From: Bacteroidota bacterium
Lineage (GTDB): Bacteria; Bacteroidota; Bacteroidia; J057
DNA length: 13,060 nt
Reading direction: 5' to 3'
Assembly (NCBI GenBank): GCA_004292985.1
Contig: RDXT01000830.1
Location: forward strand, 1-13,060
Part shown: positions 6,469 to 12,254 of the stretch, piece after piece
Layout of the letters: the number at the start of each line of letters is the position of its first letter
Position numbering within the stretch: the first letter of the stretch is position 1
Translations under genes and position numbers: made by a program
The notes under the pieces: generated by a model
What the model saw: the letters and a program-made list of their open reading frames with translations, nothing else
Told to the model about the DNA's origin: nothing
Databases searched by the model: none

Positions 6469-8148
6469 TTAGTCGGGATTGCCGATGCGGGTTCCCTTCG
6501 CAGGAAGTTCGCCAAAGGCATCTGTGGCCATTACGCCCTCGATACTTTCGCCATTTACAGTGAGCCTTGCCTGAATTTCTACCGTTTCTCCGTCTATGTT
6601 CAGGCTGAAGGAAAAGTTCAGTTGGTTTTCGCTCACGACAATGTTTTCAATATCAATGGGTTGTGGTGCGATTTCGAGGAGAATATTTCCCTTGTAACTG
6701 CCCGGTTCGCCAGAGAGATTGAGCGTGCTGCTGGTGGCACCCTGCGGGCTTTCTATGGTGAGATCCCATTTACCAGCTACTTTTGCCCCCTTTTTATCTC
6801 CTTCTGCTGCTGCCGGAGCCTTAGCCTGGGTTTCCATGCGGAAGACTTCTCCGTCCACAAACACAAAACGTACCTTGGCCTCCTTGTCAAAATAGGGCTT
6901 ATCTGAAATCACGAGATTGGCCATTTTGCCTTTTTCTGCCGTACCCATCACTGTTGAGAGACCGAGGAGCCGGGCCGGGCGGGTAGTGAGCGCCGCCAGA
7001 GCCGTGTCGGGATGGAGGCCCGCTTCGATCATGGCCAGAAGGTTGCTGCGGAAGTCTTTGTCCCTGAGTTCGAGGGTCGAGAAGGCAAAGGGAATCCCGG
7101 CCTGCTGGAACCCGGCTGCCTGGCCTATGTATTTTGCCCGGACATCAGCTGCCTTTTTTTCCAGCGCTGCTTTTTCAGACGATTTCAGGCTGTCGGCAGC
7201 GGCTTTTTTTCCTTCGTCTTTTTTCTCCTGCGCGGGCAGGTTCAGCGAAAGCAGCACCGAAGCGCCCGATGCTTTAAGGTCGGGGGCCATGTCCCAGCCT
7301 TCGCGCAGCTCGGATAGCACCAGCGGAAAGCCCAGTTCCTTTTGCAGGGTTAATGCCCGATAGGCTTCGATAGAGGTTTGTGCTTTAAAATAAACGGCGG
7401 TCTTTTTGTCCAGTACCGGGAAAAAGGCTTCGAGCATACGGTCGTAGGCGGGCCGCTGCACCCCGGCAGGATTTTTTTGCCAGAGCTGCATGTGCGCCTG
7501 TGCCTGGCCGGACTGGAGGTACATCTCGCGCCATTTGGCCATCAGGCCCAGCACCGTGGCGGGATACATGCGGCGGGCGGGGGTAAACTGGCTGAAAAAA
7601 GAAACCTGGTCGCGCAGGATCATTTCATCGCTTGTTTTGCCGCCCAGGAGGACCACTGCGCCGGAGCCGGGCATCATGCCGCTGCGGGGCACCACATGCG
7701 CTGCCGTGAAGCCCAGCCCGCGAAGGTTGGCGATAGATGCCTCCGAGGGGTCTATCAGGCTGCGGACCTGCACATTGGGGGTGATACCTGCCTGCTCATA
7801 GGTAGGCTCGCCCGGATTTTCGATGCGGGGGGCATTGCCGCCGCGTTCCTCCGCTTTGGGCCGGGGAATGCCTGTGTGCGAAAGGCCCTCGATAAATCCG
7901 GCATACACATACATAGAATCCGCTTCGATCCGCTGTGCCTCGCCCGGAATGCGCAGATTGGGGCCAATACCGGCAATCAGCCCGTTTTTGATCAGCACAG
8001 TGGTATTGGGGATCGTTTTCCCAGGTGCGGTAACGACCGTTACATGCTGCAGCACATAGGTGTGCGTTACGGGTTTTTGGGCAAACAGGCCCTGCACGGG
8101 AAGTCCCCAGAGCAGTGCCAGGCTCAGCCGTAAAAAAGTTCGTATCAT
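6469..8148 (-). CDS. Exported amidohydrolase-like protein with degenerate site and C-terminal beta-barrel domain (first gene of operon)
   Basis: 559 aa with a signal peptide (hydrophobic 5-20, likely cleavage after LFA at 23). Residues about 30-435 form an amidohydrolase superfamily domain: VLIKNGLIAGIG, then AGFIEGLSHTG (83-93) in place of PGFIDxHxH, and a closing MGTAEKGKMANLVIS. The first metal His is L89, with only H91 kept. The beta-5 and beta-6 His positions read K255 and E280, and no beta-8 Asp is evident, so metal catalysis is doubtful. A charged, lysine/alanine-rich segment (about 307-338) is inserted late in the barrel. Residues about 458-559 (GKWDLTIESPQG and later strands) are an extra all-beta, lipocalin-like domain often found at the end of this subfamily. 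It is the first gene of the operon, 73 bp from the divergent dnaX. The start ATG at 8146-8148 gives a good signal peptide. Confidence 0.85.
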   Translation of the reverse strand: MIRTFLRLSLALLWGLPVQGLFAQKPVTHTYVLQHVTVVTAPGKTIPNTTVLIKNGLIAGIGPNLRIPGEAQRIEADSMYVYAGFIEGLSHTGIPRPKAEERGGNAPRIENPGEPTYEQAGITPNVQVRSLIDPSEASIANLRGLGFTAAHVVPRSGMMPGSGAVVLLGGKTSDEMILRDQVSFFSQFTPARRMYPATVLGLMAKWREMYLQSGQAQAHMQLWQKNPAGVQRPAYDRMLEAFFPVLDKKTAVYFKAQTSIEAYRALTLQKELGFPLVLSELREGWDMAPDLKASGASVLLSLNLPAQEKKDEGKKAAADSLKSSEKAALEKKAADVRAKYIGQAAGFQQAGIPFAFSTLELRDKDFRSNLLAMIEAGLHPDTALAALTTRPARLLGLSTVMGTAEKGKMANLVISDKPYFDKEAKVRFVFVDGEVFRMETQAKAPAAAEGDKKGAKVAGKWDLTIESPQGATSSTLNLSGEPGSYKGNILLEIAPQPIDIENIVVSENQLNFSFSLNIDGETVEIQARLTVNGESIEGVMATDAFGELPAKGTRIGNPD

Positions 8149-8184
8149 AGTTTTTGTAGGTAGATGATTTTTGGGTAAGAAGAG

Positions 8185-8192
8185 TAAAGATA
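8185..8192 (-). promoter_or_regulatory. Possible -7 box (TATCTTTA) for the amidohydrolase operon
   Basis: On the minus strand TATCTTTA differs from TAnnTTTG only in the last base and lies 36 nt upstream of the first operon ATG, inside the 73-bp divergent spacer shared with dnaX. No clear -33 element was found. This is a weak, position-based call. Confidence 0.25.
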
Positions 8193-8209
8193 GAAAAAGA
8201 GAAAATGGT

Positions 8210-8217
8210 TAGCTTTG
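8210..8217 (+). promoter_or_regulatory. Bacteroidota -7 promoter box TAGCTTTG for dnaX
   Basis: TAGCTTTG fits TAnnTTTG exactly and ends 4 nt before the dnaX ATG at 8222. Transcription would start at about the A of the ATG, giving a leaderless mRNA. A -33 element is not obvious. The same geometry is seen at the glycosyltransferase gene. Confidence 0.55.
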
Positions 8218-8221
8218 CCTT

Positions 8222-9361
8222 ATGGGAAATTATATCGTATCGGCCCGGAAGTACCGTCCCGGTACATTTGACTCGGTCGTAGGACAGGAACACATTACCC
8301 GCACCCTCAAAAGTGCCATTCTACTGAAACAACTGGCACATGCCTTTTTGTTTTCAGGCCCCAGAGGTGTGGGCAAAACGACCTGTGCCCGTATCCTGGC
8401 CAAGGCCATCAACTGCGAAAATCTCCAGCCCGATGGCGAGCCTTGCAATGAGTGTGAGTCCTGCCAGGCCTACAACCAGGGAAAAAGCATCAATATACAC
8501 GAGTTGGATGCGGCTTCCAACAACAGCGTGGACGATATCCGCAACCTGATCGAGCAGACACGCTATGTTCCGGTAAATGGAAAACGCAGTGTCTATATTA
8601 TAGATGAGGTGCACATGCTTTCCCAGGCGGCTTTCAACGCCTTTCTCAAAACCCTGGAGGAGCCGCCGCCCCATGTGCTGTTTATCCTCGCCACCACCGA
8701 AAAGCATAAAATTCTGCCGACCATTCTCTCGCGCTGCCAGAAGTTCGATTTCCGGCGCATCCGCGTGGAGGACATCGCCCGGCACCTCGAAGATATTTCC
8801 CGCCAGGAGCAGATCGAGTATGAATACCCCGCCCTTCAGCAGATCGGCATGAAGTCCGACGGCTGCCTGCGCGATGCGCTGAGCCTGTTTGACCAGCTGG
8901 TGAGCTATGCAGGCGGCAAAGTAACCTTCGACAAGGTACTCGAAAGCCTGAACATCCTCGACTACGACTATTTTTTCCGGAGCGTGGACCTCATGCGCGC
9001 CCAGGACCACCCGGCCCTGCTGCTGCTGCTCGACGAGGTGGTGGAGCGCGGCTTCGAAGCCAAAGATTTTCTGACAGGTCTGCTGGAGCATTTCCGCAAC
9101 CTGCTCATCAGCCAGACGCCGGAGACCGTGAAGCTGCTCGAAACCTCTGAGAATGTGAAAGAGCGCTATCTGGCGCAGGCCCGCAGCATGGACGCCACCC
9201 TGCTGCTCAATGCCTTTCACCTTACTTCGGAGACGGAACAAAAACTGCGCTATGCCGCCCATCCGCGCCTGCTCACGGAGCTTACCCTCATCAAACTGGC
9301 GCACCTGAGCAGCGCCGTCAGGGTTGCAGCCGGAGGCGAAGACGAAAAAAAAAAGGCCTGA
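8222..9361 (+). CDS. dnaX: DNA polymerase III subunit DnaX, zero-frame (gamma-like) product
   Basis: The clamp-loader ATPase that loads the sliding clamp on DNA at the replication fork. The zero-frame product is 379 aa. Visible motifs are Walker A GPRGVGKTT (46-54), four zinc cysteines C65, C75, C78 and C81, Walker B VYIIDEVHML (124-133), sensor-1 LFILATTE (153-160), arginine-finger SRC (170-172) and sensor-2 region CLRDALSLFDQL near 220-230. The clamp-loader collar domain follows to about 370. The frame ends in GAA AAA AAA AAG GCC TGA, only two codons past a slippery site. The open frame continues in the -1 frame to 9981, so a 586-aa tau-like protein is expected from frameshifting or slippage. 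The ATG at 8222 follows a -7 box by 4 nt. An accidental indel or assembly error in the A run is the alternative to programmed recoding. Confidence 0.95.
   Translation: MGNYIVSARKYRPGTFDSVVGQEHITRTLKSAILLKQLAHAFLFSGPRGVGKTTCARILAKAINCENLQPDGEPCNECESCQAYNQGKSINIHELDAASNNSVDDIRNLIEQTRYVPVNGKRSVYIIDEVHMLSQAAFNAFLKTLEEPPPHVLFILATTEKHKILPTILSRCQKFDFRRIRVEDIARHLEDISRQEQIEYEYPALQQIGMKSDGCLRDALSLFDQLVSYAGGKVTFDKVLESLNILDYDYFFRSVDLMRAQDHPALLLLLDEVVERGFEAKDFLTGLLEHFRNLLISQTPETVKLLETSENVKERYLAQARSMDATLLLNAFHLTSETEQKLRYAAHPRLLTELTLIKLAHLSSAVRVAAGGEDEKKKA
9332..9361 (+). other. dnaX recoding site: A_AAA_AAG slippery heptamer in an A10 run with upstream GGAGG
   Basis: Ten consecutive A (9345-9354) are followed by G. 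In the zero frame the last codons are AAA AAG, so 9349-9355 is exactly A_AAA_AAG, the heptamer used by E. coli dnaX. The zero-frame TGA is at 9359-9361. A Shine-Dalgarno-like GGAGG lies at 9332-9336, 12 nt before the heptamer, where E. coli dnaX has its stimulatory element. A -1 ribosomal shift, or RNA polymerase adding one A, moves reading into the long downstream frame. No strong hairpin right after the site was found by eye, only a 4-bp AGGC/GCCT stem. Confidence 0.75.
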
Positions 9362-9981
9362 ACCCGCCTGATACGACCGTAAAATCGTCCGCCGAAACTC
9401 CCGCAACACCGCAGGAGGTTCCCCTGACACCCGTTGCCGAAACGGTGGCCCCTCTCACAGACAAAGCGCCTCTGCGCACGCGTCCGCAGCCCAGCATCAA
9501 ACTGGGGCAGGATCTGAACGCGTTTCAGCAGATCCGGCAGGAAAACCAGGAAGAAGCCCCGGCGGTGGTGGCCGAAGAGGCGACAGTGTATGAGGTCAAT
9601 TCGCGGGTGGAGCTACCCGTGGCCCGGCTCGATGCGGCTTTGAAAGAATATGCGGCCCGGCTGAAGTCGAAGGACCGCATCAATGTGGCCTCGATTCTGG
9701 AAAGCGGCCATACGAGCCTGCTCCATAACAAGTGGACATTTGCCGTCAACTCCGAAATGTTTGCCCAGCTGGTCGAGCGCGAAAAGTCGGAGCTGCTGCC
9801 CTTTATGCGCGAAAAAACAAGCGTTCCTGACCTTTTTCTGGAGGTGCAGGTGGACGAAAGCCGAAACGCTCCCGACGAGGGGCAGCTCTACACACCGGAG
9901 CAAAAACTCAAGGAACTGGCCCGGCGGAACCCTTCAGTCAGGCGCATGCAGGAAATATTCAATACCAGAATTATCTACTGA
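9355..9981 (+). CDS. dnaX: DnaX tau-specific C-terminal extension (-1 frame continuation)
   Basis: From GGC at 9355, the first codon after a -1 slip, this frame is open to TGA at 9979-9981 and adds 208 residues to the 378 encoded upstream, 586 aa in total. The first 60 or so residues are Pro/Thr/Ala-rich, like the flexible linker of tau. A folded part follows, with NKWTFAV and the ending KLKELARRNPSVRRMQEIF, which looks like the end of Bacteroidota DnaX proteins and shows that the piece belongs to dnaX. There is no good independent start: the first candidate is a GTG at 9445, with no promoter box or ribosome site. In E. coli the tau-only region binds the polymerase alpha subunit and the helicase; the same role is inferred here. 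Confidence 0.85.
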   Translation, partial: GLNPPDTTVKSSAETPATPQEVPLTPVAETVAPLTDKAPLRTRPQPSIKLGQDLNAFQQIRQENQEEAPAVVAEEATVYEVNSRVELPVARLDAALKEYAARLKSKDRINVASILESGHTSLLHNKWTFAVNSEMFAQLVEREKSELLPFMREKTSVPDLFLEVQVDESRNAPDEGQLYTPEQKLKELARRNPSVRRMQEIFNTRIIY

Positions 9982-9982
9982 A

Positions 9983-10008
9983 GAAAGTTTATTTAAATAA
10001 TAACTTTC
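9983..10008. terminator. AT-rich inverted repeat after dnaX, possible terminator or MarR operator
   Basis: Arms GAAAGTTTATT (9983-9993) and AATAACTTTC (9999-10008) pair over 10 bp with one bulged T and a TAAAT loop, starting 2 bases after the dnaX stop. It could end dnaX transcription, although no T tract follows directly. It also lies just upstream of the marR -33 element, where a regulator could bind. Confidence 0.4.
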
Positions 10009-10013
10009 AGGTA

Positions 10014-10044
10014 TTGCGTTTTTAAATAAAAAGTGTTATTTTTG
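10014..10044 (+). promoter_or_regulatory. Promoter of marR: TTG (-33) and TATTTTTG (-7)
   Basis: TTG at 10014-10016 and TATTTTTG at 10037-10044 are separated by 20 bp, fitting the Bacteroidota promoter pattern for both boxes. Start of transcription is expected near 10048-10051, leaving a leader of about 125 nt before the marR ATG. This is the best-formed promoter in the window. Confidence 0.6.
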
Positions 10045-10073
10045 TCTGGAAATCTTACATCAAGCCATAAGCA

Positions 10074-10145
10074 ATGCTGAGAAAGGCGGTGGGTGTAATG
10101 TTTTCCCAGGCTGCTTATTTCGCCCTTTGTATATTCCTTGCTTAG
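10074..10145 (+). CDS. Possible small upstream ORF (23 aa, hydrophobic) in the marR leader
   Basis: ATG at 10074 to TAG at 10143-10145 lies wholly inside the predicted marR leader. It begins MLRKAVGVMF, with two early basic residues, then runs hydrophobic to the end (FALCIFLA), resembling a small membrane peptide. It ends 31 nt before the marR start. There is no ribosome-binding evidence, and an ORF this short can occur by chance. Confidence 0.22.
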   Translation: MLRKAVGVMFSQAAYFALCIFLA

Positions 10146-10176
10146 TAATTCAAACCTTTTAAAAACGCCCAGTGCC

Positions 10177-10629
10177 ATGCAAGATAAACAAGACCTGAAG
10201 GTTGACAAGTTGGAGAGGCTGGAACAGAGCCTGTTCCAGTTGACTGACGTCATTCAGAAGCACCAGGAAATTGTGCAGCGTCGGTTTAATGTTTCAGCGG
10301 TGGAAATTGATATTCTGAAACTCCTGGATGTGGACGGAGAGAAGAAAATGAAGGACATTGGTGAGCGCGTGCGCGTAAAGCTCAGCAACCTGACCAACAT
10401 TATTGACCGTCTGGAGGAGCAGAAGCTGGTAAAACGTCAGAACTCCAAAACAGACCGCCGCTCCATTTTCGTTCAGATTTCGACCAAAGGCAAAAAATTG
10501 CTCTCCGACTATTCGGAGTTTCTTCGCGAACTCTCTTCCCGTATGCGTCAGGTCATGGAAGAAGATCAGTTCGGAATATTGGTGGAAGGCCTGGAAAAAA
10601 TTTCCAAAGTTACCCTTCCCGAGTCCTGA
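10177..10629 (+). CDS. MarR-family winged-helix transcriptional regulator
   Basis: 150 aa from the ATG at 10177; the TTG at 10138 would add 13 unsupported residues. An N-terminal helical region (about 8-37) fits the dimerisation part. Residues 40-52 (SAVEIDILKLLDV) and 58-87 (MKDIGERVRVKLSN...RLEEQKLVKR) form the helix-turn-helix. The wing carries the family's DRR signature (TDRRSIFVQISTKG, 92-105), followed by a C-terminal dimerisation helix (about 107-145). Such proteins dimerise and bind palindromic DNA, often near their own promoter, and many respond to small phenolics or oxidation. No ligand or redox cysteine is evident; the protein contains no cysteine. It is transcribed alone from its own promoter; targets are unknown, with its own upstream region and the following polysaccharide genes as candidates. 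Confidence 0.9.
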   Translation: MQDKQDLKVDKLERLEQSLFQLTDVIQKHQEIVQRRFNVSAVEIDILKLLDVDGEKKMKDIGERVRVKLSNLTNIIDRLEEQKLVKRQNSKTDRRSIFVQISTKGKKLLSDYSEFLRELSSRMRQVMEEDQFGILVEGLEKISKVTLPES

Positions 10630-10674
10630 CCAGAAACCTTAGGCCCTTTCTCTTAAGAAACCGACATGCGCTGC

Positions 10675-10682
10675 TATCTTTG
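10675..10682 (+). promoter_or_regulatory. Bacteroidota -7 promoter box TATCTTTG for the kinase/nucleotidyltransferase-flippase operon
   Basis: TATCTTTG is identical to the box at 2504 and lies 46 nt after the marR stop. Transcription would start near 10686-10689. No definite -33 element is seen. The resulting T-rich leader of about 41-44 nt precedes the ATG at 10730. Confidence 0.5.
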
Positions 10683-10688
10683 CGGTGC

Positions 10689-10733
10689 ATGTTTTTTCTT
10701 TTTATGAGCATTCTTTTTCATTTTGCGGCATGA
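10689..10733 (+). CDS. Possible 14-aa leader peptide ORF with ATGA overlap to the kinase fusion
   Basis: ATG at 10689, 6 nt after the -7 box, encodes MFFLFMSILFHFAA and stops at TGA 10731-10733, which overlaps the downstream ATG (10730-10732) as ATGA. The peptide would be strongly hydrophobic and its message U-rich. If transcription starts at 10689 it would be leaderless and could couple translation to the main gene. It may equally be chance in a T-rich leader. An alternative GTG at 10685 is in frame with the main gene and would add 15 residues to it. Confidence 0.28.
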   Translation: MFFLFMSILFHFAA

Positions 10734-12250
10734 GTCAGTCAAAAATAATAGCGATCGAAGACCTGGCCTCTGTGCTGGATGGCCTTCGCTCCGAAGGGTA
10801 TAGTATTGCGCAGTGTCACGGAGTTTTCGATCTGGTGCATCCGGGGCACATCCGGCACCTGGCGGCAGCTAAGAAAAGTGCTGATATACTGGTAGTTACG
10901 CTCACCCCCGACCGCTTTGTCAACAAAGGCCCCGGTCGCCCGCTGTTTAACGAACAGATGCGGATGGAGTCGCTCGCGGCCCTGGAGTCGGTGGACTATG
11001 TGGCGGTGAATCACTGGCCAACGGCGGTGGAAGCGATCCACCTGCTGCGGCCTCATTTTTTTGTCAAAGGCCAGGACTCGCAGGAAGCCGCCGATGATGC
11101 CGGGAGCAGCCTCGCAAAAGAAGCCGAAGCCGTGCGCGAAGTGGGCGGCGACCTGATCTACACCGAAGAGGTGGCCTTCAGCTCCACGCGCCTGATCAAT
11201 TCCTTTTTCAGCCCCCTGGCCGACAATGCCCAGGCCTACCTCCGCGAACTGCGCCAGCAGCACAGCACCGAGGAGATTGTGGACTTTCTGGAGCGCCTCT
11301 CCGACATCCGCATCCTGGTCATCGGCGATACGATCGTGGACGAGTACCACTATGTGCAGTCGCTGGGCAAATCGTCTAAGTCGCCTACGCTGTCCACCAA
11401 GTTTCTGCGCGCGCAGTCTTTTGCCGGAGGCGTGCTGGCCATCGCCAACCACCTCCAGCAGTTTGCAGGCCAGGTGCACCTGATGACCTGCCTCGGCAAA
11501 ACAGACGACCAGATGGAGGTGATACAGCCCAAACTGTCTCCCGAAATACAGGCCGACTTTTTCTACCGCGAAGATGGCCCCACGCCTACCAAACGGCGCT
11601 ACATCTCCGAGTACCTGAATATGAAGGTATTTGAAGTGACCTTTATGAACGACCGCCACCTGCCCGAAGAAGTGGAGGCCCAGGTGCTCGACCGCCTTGC
11701 CAATCTCATAGACGACTACGATATGGTGCTGATCGCTGACTTTGGTCACGGCATGATCAGCCCCGCCATCCGCAACTACCTTGCTGCCGCTGATATTTTT
11801 GTCGCTGTTAATGCCCAGACCAACAGCAACAACTATGGCTACAATTATATCACCAAATACCAGGGGGTGGACTATATCGCCATTGACGAAAATGAAATCC
11901 GCCTGCCTTTTGGGGATAAATACGGCCATATCGAAGACCTGATCCAGCAACTGAGCGAAGTGTCTGACTGTAAGTCCATTACGCTGACCCTGGGGCAAAA
12001 GGGTGCTGTATATTATAATGGTGAAAGTTTCCACCGGGCGCCTGCACTGGCTACGAGTGTCGTGGATTCGGTCGGTGCCGGAGATGCGGTGCTTTCGGTT
12101 ACTTCGCTCTGCGCCCTGCGCAACTGCCCGCCCGATCTGATTACCTTTATCGGTAACTGCACCGGCGCACTTGCCGTTACGATCCTCGGCAACGAGCGCC
12201 CCGTCAACCGCCCGGAACTGATCCGGATGGTTCGCCATTTACTAAAATAA
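10730..12250 (+). CDS. Bifunctional nucleotidyltransferase-PfkB sugar kinase (RfaE/HldE-like, reversed domain order)
   Basis: 506 aa from the ATG at 10730 (MSQSKIIAIEDL). Residues 25-160 are a cytidylyltransferase-like domain: CHGVFDLVHPGHIRHL (29-43) with the HPGH nucleotide-binding motif (37-40), and the late SSTRLI (151-156). Residues about 190-506 are a PfkB/ribokinase-type kinase: ILVIGDTIVDEY (195-206), the first signature FAGGVLAIANHL (231-242), DFGHG (337-341) and the catalytic DSVGAGD (446-452, base D452). HldE of E. coli has the same two activities, but with the kinase first. By analogy the protein would phosphorylate a sugar, possibly a heptose, and activate it with a nucleotide for glycan synthesis; the substrate is inferred. 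The next gene, a flippase, starts 4 bp after its stop, indicating one operon for surface-glycan biosynthesis. Confidence 0.85.
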   Translation: MSQSKIIAIEDLASVLDGLRSEGYSIAQCHGVFDLVHPGHIRHLAAAKKSADILVVTLTPDRFVNKGPGRPLFNEQMRMESLAALESVDYVAVNHWPTAVEAIHLLRPHFFVKGQDSQEAADDAGSSLAKEAEAVREVGGDLIYTEEVAFSSTRLINSFFSPLADNAQAYLRELRQQHSTEEIVDFLERLSDIRILVIGDTIVDEYHYVQSLGKSSKSPTLSTKFLRAQSFAGGVLAIANHLQQFAGQVHLMTCLGKTDDQMEVIQPKLSPEIQADFFYREDGPTPTKRRYISEYLNMKVFEVTFMNDRHLPEEVEAQVLDRLANLIDDYDMVLIADFGHGMISPAIRNYLAAADIFVAVNAQTNSNNYGYNYITKYQGVDYIAIDENEIRLPFGDKYGHIEDLIQQLSEVSDCKSITLTLGQKGAVYYNGESFHRAPALATSVVDSVGAGDAVLSVTSLCALRNCPPDLITFIGNCTGALAVTILGNERPVNRPELIRMVRHLLK

Positions 12251-12254
12251 GCAC

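Noticed and set aside
8354..9430. 358-codon open frame on the - strand
   Set aside because: Antisense to dnaX; low-complexity translation without recognisable domains.
9428..9448. Bulged hairpin as the stimulator of dnaX frameshifting
   Set aside because: The CACCCGTT/AACGGTG stem lies about 70 nt downstream of the heptamer, too far for the usual stimulatory position of about 5-9 nt.
9445..9981. Independent gene starting at GTG 9445
   Set aside because: The same frame is open back to the A10 run, the C-terminus looks like DnaX, and no promoter or start signal is seen; better read as the tau extension.
10647..10660. TTTCT-CTTA-AGAAA as terminator after marR
   Set aside because: Only a 5-bp, mostly A-T stem without a T tract; too weak to call.
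10739..12238. 499-codon open frame on the - strand
   Set aside because: Antisense shadow of the kinase/nucleotidyltransferase fusion, which has intact catalytic motifs on the + strand.
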